From NCBI RefSeq assembly GCF_021730435.1, contig NZ_JABWGX010000034.1, positions 1 to 45,636 on the forward strand: a DNA stretch of 45,636 nucleotides. The letters run 5' to 3'. Position numbers and translations under genes: made by a program. Shown piece after piece: positions 9,205-19,820 of the stretch (position 1 is its first letter; every line of letters begins with the position of its first letter). The notes under the pieces were generated by a model. It did no database searches. It was given only the letters and a program-made list of their open reading frames with translations, and was not told the DNA's origin. The DNA comes from Xanthobacter agilis (lineage in GTDB: Bacteria > Pseudomonadota > Alphaproteobacteria > Rhizobiales > Xanthobacteraceae).

Positions 9205-9269
9205 CGTCCTCCCCCGCGCGCCAGTGCCGACGCCGCGCATGCGAACAATACCGCCCATGCGCAATTTTT

Positions 9270-9295
9270 CATCAAATGCATTGAGTATATTGATG
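9270..9295. promoter_or_regulatory. Dyad upstream of marR, candidate operator
   Basis: CATCAA (9270-9275) and TTGATG (9290-9295) form an inverted repeat around an AT-rich core (ATGCATTGAGTATA). This is the AT-rich, promoter-like DNA upstream of the minus-strand marR gene, and the size fits a MarR site. Confidence 0.45.
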
Positions 9296-9417
9296 CTTGA
9301 TTTTGGAGCTTGAGGGCTCTGGGCCGCAACGCCCTCGGCCCGCGAGGGGCGGCGCATTGGGTCAGGACGCACCGTAGCCGTCGATCACATGCCAACCCGT
9401 AGCCGGCCGGCCTCTCC

Positions 9418-9441
9418 CCGGAGGGATCGAACCCCGCGCCT
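9418..9441 (-). other. tRNA T-arm-like sequence
   Basis: On the minus strand this reads GCGGGGTTCGATCCCTCC, which has the T-loop core GTTCGATC flanked by imperfect stem bases. No full tRNA surrounds it. It lies between marR and the toxin-antitoxin pair, near where the accessory region starts, so it may be a remnant tRNA 3' end left by integration. It could also be chance. Confidence 0.2.
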
Positions 9442-9448
9442 TGACCAC

Positions 9449-9467
9449 GGTAAGGACATTCCTTACC
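9449..9467. promoter_or_regulatory. Palindromic operator of the toxin-antitoxin operon
   Basis: GGTAAGG-ACATT-CCTTACC is a perfect 7-bp dyad with a 5-nt centre, ending 31 nt before the antitoxin start. AbrB/MazE-type antitoxins bind such dyads to repress their own operon. An ATG at 9469, in frame with the antitoxin, directly follows the dyad. Confidence 0.65.
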
Positions 9468-9498
9468 TATGGAGCATCCAGATGGCGGATGCTCCGGC

Positions 9499-9714
9499 AT
9501 GATCACGAGCAAGCTCACGTCCAAGGCGCAGACGACGATCCCGCAGGCGGTGCGCACGGCGCTCCATCTGCGGGAGGGCGACGAGATCGCCTATCGCATC
9601 GAGGATGGTCGCGTCGTGCTGACCAAGGCGGCACCGCAGCCGGCGGACGATCCGTTCGCGACCTTCGGCGAGTGGGACAGCGAAGCGGACCGCAAGGCCT
9701 ATGCCGACCTTTGA
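9499..9714 (+). CDS. AbrB/MazE-type antitoxin (SpoVT-AbrB domain)
   Basis: A 71-residue antitoxin. The swapped-hairpin DNA-binding domain is seen at residues 1-45: MITSKLTSKAQTTIPQAVR then LREGDEIAYRIEDGRVVL. The short acidic tail (FATFGEWDSEADRKAYADL) is the usual toxin-wrapping segment. I start at the ATG at 9499 because the domain normally begins with this sequence; an in-frame ATG at 9469 would add ten residues and would be almost leaderless after the operator. The last 14 nt overlap the toxin gene, so the pair is translationally coupled. The dyad at 9449-9467 fits autorepression by this protein. Confidence 0.85.
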   Translation: MITSKLTSKAQTTIPQAVRTALHLREGDEIAYRIEDGRVVLTKAAPQPADDPFATFGEWDSEADRKAYADL

Positions 9715-10054
9715 GACGGGCACGGTGGTGCGCGTGCCCTTCCCCTACACCGACAAATCCACGCGGCAACATCGGCCGGCGTTGGTCATCTCCGATGGCG
9801 CCGTGGGCGAGGGTGGCGCGTTGCTCTGGGTGGTGATGATCACCAGCGCGGAAAACCGGCCCTGGCCCGGTGATGTGCCCTTCGGCGCCGGGTACCGAAA
9901 GGCTGGCCTGCCGGCGCCGTCGGTCGTCCGCCCGAGCAAGATCGCCACCATCGCGGCGCGCCATGCCGAGCCGCTCGGTGCGGTGTCAAAGGCGATGCTG
10001 CGAAAGGTCCAGACCGAGGTGCAGCAACTGCTCGCGGCCCGTCGTGAGGCGTGA
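9701..10054 (+). CDS. PemK/MazF-family toxin (endoribonuclease)
   Basis: A 117-residue toxin of the PemK/MazF fold, which cleaves single-stranded RNA and stops growth when not bound by its antitoxin. The N-terminal strand GTVVRVPFPYTD and the segment RPALVISD are the family hallmarks; later come WVVMITSAENRPWPGDVPF and APSVVRPSKIATI. It overlaps the antitoxin by 14 nt. Next to a resolvase and the CRISPR locus, the pair may act as an addiction module stabilising the island. Target sequence is unknown. Confidence 0.85.
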   Translation: MPTFETGTVVRVPFPYTDKSTRQHRPALVISDGAVGEGGALLWVVMITSAENRPWPGDVPFGAGYRKAGLPAPSVVRPSKIATIAARHAEPLGAVSKAMLRKVQTEVQQLLAARREA

Positions 10055-10121
10055 CCACGCCGCTTGTCGCAACTCTCATGTCGCCACCTGTGGCAAGCCG
10101 CTCTCTTCGCTGGCGGGGGGC

Positions 10122-10679
10122 TCAATGCGCCTCGGCGGCCGCGAGCCGATAGATCGTCGCCCTATGCACGCCGAGGGTGGCGGCGATGTCCCGGGCCGGC
10201 ATCCCCTCCGCGTGCAGCCGTCGCGCGAGACGCACTTGGTCGGCATTCAGCGCCGGCGGCCGGCCGAACCGGACGCCCCGCGCCTTCGCCGCGGCGCGCC
10301 CTGTCCCCGTCCGCTCGACAATCAACGCCCGCTCGAACTCTGCGATGCCGGCGAAGACCGTGAGCACCATCCGCCCCGCCGGTGAGGTCGTGTCGGCCCA
10401 GGGCTCGGCCAGGGACCGTAGGCCAGCCCCCGCGGCAGACAGGCGCTCGGCGATGTCGAGCAGGTCACGGGTGGATCGTGCGAGGCGGTCGAGCCGGGTC
10501 ACGACCACCACATCTCCCGCCCTCAGATGATCCAGCATGGCGGTGAGCTGCGGCCGGCTCCGGGTCGCTCCGCTGACTTTCTCCTCGAACAGCCGCTCGC
10601 AGCCGGCCTCCCGCAGGGCGCTGCGTTGTTGCCGGAGATCCTGATCCTCGGTCGAGACGCCCGCATAGCCCAGCAGCAT
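10122..10679 (-). CDS. Serine resolvase/invertase family recombinase
   Basis: A 185-residue small serine recombinase. The catalytic domain starts MLLGYAGVSTEDQDL with the nucleophile Ser9, followed by VVVTRLDRLARSTRDL (active-site arginines) and the E-helix region VFAGIAEFERALIVERT. The C-terminal helix-turn-helix is seen in PARDIAATLGVHRATIYRLA. One oddity: the position before V-S-T is normally Arg (YARVST; Arg8 of gamma-delta resolvase) but here it is Gly, explained by a single C-to-G change, and this could weaken catalysis. I start at 10679 because the fold begins there; an in-frame upstream start would add seven residues. A nested palindrome lies directly upstream. Confidence 0.88.
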   Translation of the reverse strand: MLLGYAGVSTEDQDLRQQRSALREAGCERLFEEKVSGATRSRPQLTAMLDHLRAGDVVVVTRLDRLARSTRDLLDIAERLSAAGAGLRSLAEPWADTTSPAGRMVLTVFAGIAEFERALIVERTGTGRAAAKARGVRFGRPPALNADQVRLARRLHAEGMPARDIAATLGVHRATIYRLAAAEAH

Positions 10680-10688
10680 GGAGTTCTC

Positions 10689-10739
10689 GTCGCAAAACAC
10701 GTCGCATAATTATCGCTTTATGCGACAATCTTTTGCAAC
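10689..10739. promoter_or_regulatory. Nested palindrome upstream of resolvase, candidate res site/operator
   Basis: The inner dyad is GTCGCATAA (10701-10709) and TTATGCGAC (10718-10726), perfect over 9 bp with an 8-nt centre, 26 bp in all. That is close to the size of a resolvase res subsite I (about 28 bp). An outer dyad, GTCGCAAAA (10689-10697) and TTTTGCAAC (10731-10739), matches at 8 of 9 positions. It covers the DNA just before the resolvase start, where the promoter should be. Confidence 0.6.
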
Positions 10740-11138
10740 CCTCAAAGGGGCGTGGCTGCGGCGCGCTCGCATTGTCGCGAAACTTAGGAGTTGTGCGAAC
10801 CGTGCGAGATCAACATGTTTGGGTGAGCAACCTATGGGGTCATACAGCCGTATCGGTTGGGCGGAGCGATGCGAGGTCGTATCCTTGATAGCAGTAAGAT
10901 GTACTTCTACTCCTGCTCTAAGCATTGGCGTCGGCTCCGTTCATATCGATCCATCCGCGGAAGGGAACGCTCAATTGCGATCACACGTCCAGTCGGCAAA
11001 AGGGCAAGGTCATCGTCTGTCAGCGGACAGAGGATAGAGGTATAAAAATATGTCGACAAACGTTGTGTACTCCCCACATTTGGGTAAAACCTTAACCGAG
11101 TAACATCCATAAGATTTATTGCATCAGTTTATGCTGAA
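10740..11138. other. AT-richer region upstream of cas3
   Basis: About 400 bp with base composition clearly richer in A+T than the flanks and no convincing gene. Two short open frames on opposite strands have no recognisable features. It contains a dyad TCTGTC-AGCG-GACAGA (11016-11031) followed 10 nt later by TATAAAAATATG, a possible -10 region. The cas3 promoter is likely here. Confidence 0.5.
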
Positions 11139-13655
11139 ATGGAATTGCTCGATATGGAAAGCCATCTAACGGACTGGCCTGGAAAGAGCGCACGGGAAAC
11201 CTATCCAGAACATCCTGCAGTTTATCATATGCTGGATGTCGCGTCGGTAGCGGAGCGATTTCTGATTTCAAGTCCATTCACCGAGGAGATCAAAGCTGCC
11301 TTCGTCCTTCTCATAGCTCTGCACGATCTCGGAAAGATCGGTGACGGCTTCCGCAACATGATCCGGGTTGGCTCAGCCCAGACGCTCCGTCACTGGGAAT
11401 TGACCAATGCCTGGCTGCTGCCGAATGATCCTCTGCGCGCGCGGCTCCGGGCGAACGGTGCGGCCTGGACGGATTTGGTGGCGGCGATCGCTGGGCATCA
11501 TGGCAGGCCCCCGAAGCCGTCCGGCAAGCCAGTGAAGCGGGAGATGGAATATTTCCAACGGTTTTGCAGGGCAGAGGGGCCGCAGGCCGCGCGGGATGTT
11601 CCTGCAATCATCGACGCCCTTTTTTCGCTCTGGCCTCACGCTTTGCTCGCTGGCGTCACAGAACAAGAAGCTAAGCGGCTGAGCTGGTGGCTCTCCGGCC
11701 TTACGGTGGCGGCAGATTGGGTTGGCTCGAATCCGGTCTGGTTTCCGGCACGCAAGCCTGACCTCGGCTTGCCCGAATATCTCGCCGAAGCGCGGGCGCG
11801 AGCCATCGTCGCTGTGCAGGAGGCCGGACTGCAGGCCGCACGGCTGGGCGAAGAACCGCTTTTCGACTTCCCCTTGCGCCCGATGCAGATCGCGGCGCGG
11901 GATATTGACCTTCCGGCCGGGCCAATGCTGGCATTCGTCGAAGACGAGACGGGTGCGGGCAAGACCGAAGCCGCGCTCATCCTCGCCCAGCGCATGCTGA
12001 TCGCCGGCAAGGGGAAGGGTCTGTATTTTGCCCTCCCCACCATGGCCACGGCGGACGCCATGTTCATGCGTGCCGCAAAAGTCATTGGCCGGCTGTTCGA
12101 GGCGCCCTCGCTGACGCTGGCTCATGGCCGGGCCACGCTGTCCCAGCCCTTCCGCGATCTGGTTGGCCGCTCTGCGATCAGCGACGACGTGATCTGCGCG
12201 CCCTGGCTCGCGGACAGCCGGCGCCGCGCGCTGCTGGCCGACGTGGGGGTGGGGACGATCGACCAGGCGCTTTTGTCGGTGATGCCAACTCGCTTCTCCA
12301 CGCTCCGCATGTGGGGCCTTGCCTCGAAGATCCTGATCGTCGACGAGGCGCACGAGATCAGCGGCGATCACTATATGGCGGAGCTGCTTGCCGCATTGTT
12401 GCGGGTTCATGCCGCGCTGGGGGGCTCGGCGATCCTGCTCACCGCCACCCTGCCACTTCAGGATCGAGCGATGCTGACGCACGCCTTCGCCCAGGGGGCG
12501 GGGCGTGACTGGCCTGTAGATGCGGACCAGAGCTACCCGGCCCTGTCGATTCCCGGTGGCGAGGCCCGGCGCGACTTCGACCAGAAGCCCGGTCTGAAAG
12601 GGCCTGTCCGGGTGGTGCGGCTGCAGGCGATGGAGGCGGCGCTCGATCTGCTGACGACGCAGGCGGCGCGCGGCGCGGCCTGCGTCTGGGTGCGCAATGC
12701 GGTGGACGAGGCAATCGCTGCCGTCGAGGCGTTGCGCGCGCGCGGCGTGCCGGCATCCTTGCTGCATGCGCGCTTCGCGCTTTGCGACCGCAAGCGGATC
12801 GAGCAGGCTGAGATTGACCGCTTCGGCAGGATGGGCGAAGGGCGGGCCGGCCGGGTGCTGGTCGCGACCCAGGTCGTCGAATCGAGTCTCGATCTGGATT
12901 TCGACGTGATGATATCCGACCTCGCGCCCATCGCGGCTTTGATCCAGCGGGCGGGCCGGCTATGGCGGCACATGGCGGAACGCCCTCGCGCGCTGCGTGC
13001 CGTGCCGGAACCGGTGCTGCATGTGCTCTCGCCCGATCCGGCCGTGGTCGTGGATGAACGGTGGCTGGTGGATGTGCTGGGGCAGAGCGCTTGGGTCTAT
13101 CCGGTCGCCGAACAATGGCGCACCGCCGATGTTCTCTTTTGCACCGGGATGATCACGTCGCCGGCCGGGCTGCGTGACCTGATCGAGGCGGTCCGCTCCG
13201 AGGCGAAGCCGGTGCCCGCGCCGTTGGAGGCGGCGGAGATGGAGCGCATCGGTCAAGGCTATGCTGAAGCTAATCGCGCCACGCACAACCTCATCGACTT
13301 TGCTGCGGGCTACCGCCGAGGAGGCGCCGGCGCTGACGATACCACCTTTCCCACCCGCCTCGGGCGGCCGACGCGAACTTTGGTGCTGGCACGGCGGCGG
13401 GCCGGAATGCTGGTGCCCTGGGCCGAAGGCCACGGCGCGGATGCCGTCGAGGGCTGGATGCTGTCGGAGGTGCAGGCCGACGCGCGGCGCCTCGAGCGGC
13501 TGGAACTGCCAGATCAGCGCACGCCCGAGATTGCAGCCGTGACGAAGGATTGGCCGGAGTGGCGCCGGAACGGGATGACCGTCTGCCCGGTCGCGGACGA
13601 TGGGTCGATCACCGAGGGCTTGCACTATCAGGCGGCCACGGGTCTATTGCTCTAG
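11139..13655 (+). CDS. cas3: Type I-E CRISPR nuclease-helicase Cas3
   Basis: An 838-residue effector nuclease that Cascade recruits to degrade target DNA. The N-terminal HD nuclease domain shows HPAVYH (from residue 25) and the HD pair His62-Asp63 in LHDLGKIGDG. The superfamily 2 helicase follows: Walker A ETGAGKT (residues 270-276), DEAH box (402-405), motif III LTATLP, and motif VI IQRAGRLWRH. Length is close to E. coli Cas3 (888). The first ATG has no clear ribosome site; ATG at 11154 is an alternative. The stop codon (TAG, 13653-13655) lies inside a degenerate CRISPR repeat, so the cas3 transcript could carry the mini-CRISPR that follows. It is separated from cas8e by 351 nt, so the Cascade operon can be controlled on its own. 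Confidence 0.95.
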   Translation: MELLDMESHLTDWPGKSARETYPEHPAVYHMLDVASVAERFLISSPFTEEIKAAFVLLIALHDLGKIGDGFRNMIRVGSAQTLRHWELTNAWLLPNDPLRARLRANGAAWTDLVAAIAGHHGRPPKPSGKPVKREMEYFQRFCRAEGPQAARDVPAIIDALFSLWPHALLAGVTEQEAKRLSWWLSGLTVAADWVGSNPVWFPARKPDLGLPEYLAEARARAIVAVQEAGLQAARLGEEPLFDFPLRPMQIAARDIDLPAGPMLAFVEDETGAGKTEAALILAQRMLIAGKGKGLYFALPTMATADAMFMRAAKVIGRLFEAPSLTLAHGRATLSQPFRDLVGRSAISDDVICAPWLADSRRRALLADVGVGTIDQALLSVMPTRFSTLRMWGLASKILIVDEAHEISGDHYMAELLAALLRVHAALGGSAILLTATLPLQDRAMLTHAFAQGAGRDWPVDADQSYPALSIPGGEARRDFDQKPGLKGPVRVVRLQAMEAALDLLTTQAARGAACVWVRNAVDEAIAAVEALRARGVPASLLHARFALCDRKRIEQAEIDRFGRMGEGRAGRVLVATQVVESSLDLDFDVMISDLAPIAALIQRAGRLWRHMAERPRALRAVPEPVLHVLSPDPAVVVDERWLVDVLGQSAWVYPVAEQWRTADVLFCTGMITSPAGLRDLIEAVRSEAKPVPAPLEAAEMERIGQGYAEANRATHNLIDFAAGYRRGGAGADDTTFPTRLGRPTRTLVLARRRAGMLVPWAEGHGADAVEGWMLSEVQADARRLERLELPDQRTPEIAAVTKDWPEWRRNGMTVCPVADDGSITEGLHYQAATGLLL

Positions 13656-13740
13656 CCTCGCATGCGCGGGGATGACCCGTGTATCGGCGATGCATCCGTG
13701 AGGATGTCCGTACGTTCCCCGCATGCGCGGGGATAATTAA
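13651..13740 (+). CRISPR. Degenerate two-repeat mini-CRISPR (CreR/CreA-like) between cas3 and cas8e
   Basis: Two degenerate copies of the main-array repeat lie exactly one unit (61 bp) apart: pseudo-repeat 1 at 13651-13679, a 32-nt pseudo-spacer at 13680-13711, and pseudo-repeat 2 at 13712-13740. Copy 1 keeps the hairpin (CCTCGC-ATGC-GCGGGG, with one T-G wobble) and most of the 8-nt handle (ATGACCCG versus ATGAACCG). Copy 2 keeps a perfect hairpin (CCCCGC-ATGC-GCGGGG) but its handle is lost (ATAATTAA). The parts kept are those a mature type I-E crRNA needs: the 5' handle from copy 1 and the 3' hairpin from copy 2. The pseudo-spacer matches the adjacent DNA at 13742-13759. This looks like a functional crRNA-like guide, not a decaying array; that step is inference. 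Confidence 0.85.
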
Positions 13741-13773
13741 GTGTATAGGCGAAGCATCCAGTCCGCTTGACTG
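13739..13773 (+). promoter_or_regulatory. Candidate Cascade target (AAG PAM plus protospacer) upstream of cas8e
   Basis: The AAG at 13739-13741 is the canonical type I-E PAM. The 18 nt after it match the pseudo-spacer at guide positions 1-5, 7-11 and 13-18, with mismatches only at 6 (C versus A) and 12 (T versus A). Those are positions where Cas7 flips the guide base out, so pairing would be in effect uninterrupted. Beyond position 18 the match is lost. A 32-nt protospacer would end at 13773 and cover the TTGACT box. Limited pairing of this kind should allow binding without Cas3 cleavage. Confidence 0.7.
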
Positions 13774-13796
13774 AGCAACTTTTTGGTGTGTAGCAT
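13767..13796 (+). promoter_or_regulatory. Candidate promoter of the Cascade operon
   Basis: TTGACT (13767-13772) resembles a -35 box and TAGCAT (13791-13796) a -10 box, separated by 18 nt. Transcription would start near 13803, leaving a 5' untranslated region of about 200 nt before cas8e. The -35 box lies in the last six bases of the proposed Cascade target. A hairpin with a 9-bp stem, a one-base bulge and an AAAA loop (13806-13828) would lie near the 5' end of the RNA. Confidence 0.45.
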
Positions 13797-14006
13797 GCAA
13801 ATACGGCGGGCTCGGAAAACCGGCCCGCAGCTGTCGTGCTCAAAATCCCCCACCGCTGCAACGGCAAGAAACAGAGGGGTTGGCACAGTGCATAAGACTC
13901 TGAGCACCCCGTTTGCGTGGATGTCATTTTAGGCATTCGCCCAAGCGGGGCAAGGGTTCCGCGCGCGAGAGTTGTTTATCCGCGATCTCCTTCTCTGGGA
14001 ACGATC
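13797..14006 (+). other. Leader region of the Cascade operon
   Basis: About 210 nt between the proposed promoter and cas8e. It holds the hairpin GCGGGCTCGG-AAAA-CCGGCCCGC (13806-13828) and a possible 14-codon frame at 13888-13932 that starts with GTG 8 nt after AGAGGGG. That short frame is part of a longer open stretch from an ATG at 13795, which lacks a ribosome site. Whether any of this is translated is unknown. It could be a leader peptide, a CreT-like toxin RNA, or nothing. Confidence 0.4.
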
Positions 14007-15496
14007 ATGCCCCTCAATCTCATCGCCGACCGCTGGATCCCCATCCGCCGCTCCGACGGCACAGCCTCAGTCATCCGTCCCGATGAGATCGCTGATCCCG
14101 GCCTCGCCTTTCCCGACTGGCCCCGCCCAGACCTCAATATCGCCTGTCTCGAACTCCTGATCGGCATGGTCTTGCTCGCCGATCCCCCGGCCGACCTCCA
14201 TGACTGGCAGGCCCGCAGGGCGCCCGACCCCGAACGCCTGCGCACCGCCCTCGCGCGGCTGGCGCCGGCCTTCAATCTGACGGGAGAGGGGCCACTCTTC
14301 CTGCAGGATCTCGATCCGCTCGACGGCGAGCCGAACCCGCCCGACATGCTGTTCATCGATTCGGCGGGTGGCAACACGGCGCGGAACAATGCCGACCTGA
14401 TGGTTCGACGGAACCGCTATCCCGACCTCGATCTGCCCCTTGCGGCCATGGCGCTTTATCTCCTTCAGGCGCACGCGCCCTCGGGCGGGGCCGGCAACCG
14501 CACCTCCATGCGCGGCGGCGGGCCGCTGGTCAGTCTGGTCGATCCCGGAACCGGCCGGCTCTGGGACCTGATCTGGGCCAACGTGCCCTATGGCAAGCCG
14601 GCGGCGCCGGACGTGCTGCCCTGGATGAAGCCGACCCGGACGTCGCAAGCCAAGGGGTCCGAGACCTATCCGCAGCACGGCCACCCCGCCGAAGCCTTCT
14701 TCGGCATGCCGCGCCGCCTGCGCCTCGTCTCCGAGGCGGGCCGGGTCACGGGCGTCGTCCAGCGCCCCTACGGCACCAATTATGCCGGCTGGGTCCATCC
14801 GCTGACGCCCTACTACAAGCTGAAGGCCGGGGCCGAGCCTTTGCCGATGCACCCCCGCGCGGGGGTGTTCGGCTATCGCAACTGGCTGGGCGTGGTTCTG
14901 GCCATGCCCGAGGAGCGGGTGGAATTGGGCCAGCGCGCAAAGGCGGTGGAGGAATATGGGGATCGGTGCCGCCATCTCCCCGAGCCGCTGCCGGACCCGC
15001 GCATCATCGTCGCCGGCTGGTCCATGGATAACATGAAGCCGAGGGATTTCATCCTGTCGCGCCAGCCGCTCCTGCCGTTGGACGGCGAGGCGGCACTGAC
15101 GCTCGCGGCGATGATCGAGGCCGCGGAGATCTTCGGGTCCGCGTTGCGGGGCGCGCTGAAGCCGGTGGCGGGCGAGGGAACCGCGCTCGACGCGCTACGT
15201 GAAGCCTTTTTCATCGACACGCAGTCCGCCTTCGACGCTGGCGTCGATGCGCTGCTGCGCGGGGAACCGCCCGTCGAGGTCGCCGGGGCATGGGTGCGTG
15301 CTCTGGAGCGCGTCGCGCTGCGCATCTTCGAGCGCGAGGCCCTGCCGGGGCTCGACCAGAGGAAGGCCGAGGAAATGGAGGCGATTATCGCCGCTTATGA
15401 CGGATTGCGCGCGGTCTTCGCCGGTTGGCGCCGTCCGGGAAGCGACGCCTATGTCCGGCTCGAGCTCAAACCGCGCCAAAAGAAGAAGGAGGCCGC

Positions 15497-15500
<4 letters not shown>
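14007..15500 (+). CDS. cas8e: Type I-E Cascade large subunit Cas8e (Cse1/CasA)
   Basis: A 497-residue protein (E. coli CasA has 502). In the Cascade complex it recognises the PAM, helps unwind the target and recruits Cas3. The N-terminus PLNLIADRWIPIRRSDG is typical of Cse1, followed by a central region including GGNTARNNADLMVRR and a C-terminal four-helix bundle. The frame is open back to 13917, but the conserved start is the ATG at 14007, with a GGGAA box at a short distance. The stop overlaps the next gene (ATGA). It is the first gene of an operon of tightly overlapping genes running through cas2. The candidate target of the mini-CRISPR lies about 235 nt upstream. Confidence 0.95.
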
Positions 15501-17778
<2,278 letters not shown>

Positions 17779-17782
<4 letters not shown>

Positions 17783-18519
17783 CCCTCTATCTGTCGCGGC
17801 TTACCATTGCCCGCAATCCGACGGTGGCGGCGATCCGCGCGCTGATCGATCCCTTGCCCGCTCCGGCCCGAGGCGGTCTGCGTGATCCGGCGCAAGGGCG
17901 CATCATGGATGCCCACCATCGCCTGATCTGGTCGCTGTTTGGTGACACGTCGGAGCGCGCGCGCGATTTCCTCTGGCGCTCGGAAGGCAAGGGGCAGTTC
18001 CTTGTTCTTTCGCATCGGCCGCCTTCAGCCGATGGCGCCGGCTTGTTCAGTCCCCCGCAGACCAAGGCGTTCGCCCCGGATCTGCGTGAGGGCGATCGGC
18101 TGGCCTTCGTGCTGCGTGCCAATGCGACGCGGACCAGAAAGGACCCGACTGATCCACAGAAGCGGGGCGCGCGCGTCGATGTGGTGATGGACACCATCCA
18201 TGCTCTGCCCTCCGGTCGCGCGTGCAACGCGCGGCGGGATGCACGCATGAGCGCGGCCGAGGACGCCGGACGGCGCTGGCTGGAACATCAGGGAGCCAAG
18301 GCAGGCTTCATCCTCGAACACTTGATTGTAGACGATTATTCCGTCGTGCCCCTGCCGGCCCAGGTCGGGCCGCGGCGGGAGCAACCGCAGTTCGGCGTCA
18401 TGGATCTGGCCGGCCAGATTCGCGTGGGCGACCCCGCGCTCCTGCTCGCGGCATTGGCCCAGGGCCTTGGTCGCGCCAAGGCCTTCGGGTGCGGCCTTAT
18501 GCTGATAAGGCGCGCGTGA
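17779..18519 (+). CDS. cas6e: Type I-E crRNA endoribonuclease Cas6e (CasE)
   Basis: A 246-residue nuclease that cuts the pre-crRNA at the base of the repeat hairpin and stays bound to the 3' hairpin. Two ferredoxin-like domains are expected. A histidine pair at residues 46-47 (MDAHHRLIWSLF) holds the likely catalytic His, and the C-terminus has the glycine-rich loop GLGRAKAFGCGLMLIRRA. The repeat hairpin CCCCGC-ATGC-GCGGGG is its substrate; the same hairpin is kept in the mini-CRISPR at 13651-13740, so that RNA should be processed too. The ATG overlaps the cas5 stop. Confidence 0.94.
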
Positions 18520-18520
18520 G

Positions 18521-19743
<1,223 letters not shown>

Positions 19744-19820
19744 GTTTCCCGCACATGCGAAAATCCGGTAGCCAGACGGGCGCCGGAAATTCTAATCTGG
19801 ATCAATCGTTTGCAATTGGT
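19744..19820 (+). promoter_or_regulatory. CRISPR leader with IHF-like site
   Basis: A 77-bp leader between cas2 and the first repeat. At 19801-19812, ATCAATCGTTTG fits the IHF core ATCAANNNNTTR (the preceding W position is G instead). It lies 9-20 bp before repeat 1, about where the IHF site that guides Cas1-Cas2 sits in E. coli. The DNA is A+T-richer than the flanks. No clear promoter boxes are seen. Confidence 0.55.

Noticed and set aside
10907-11110. 67-codon minus-strand frame upstream of cas3
   Set aside because: No homology I recognise and no ribosome site; described as intergenic DNA instead.
13651-13740. Reading the mini-CRISPR as a plain relic of an old array
   Set aside because: The selective retention of handle and hairpins and the PAM-flanked partial match next to it are not expected of simple decay, so I prefer a regulatory guide.
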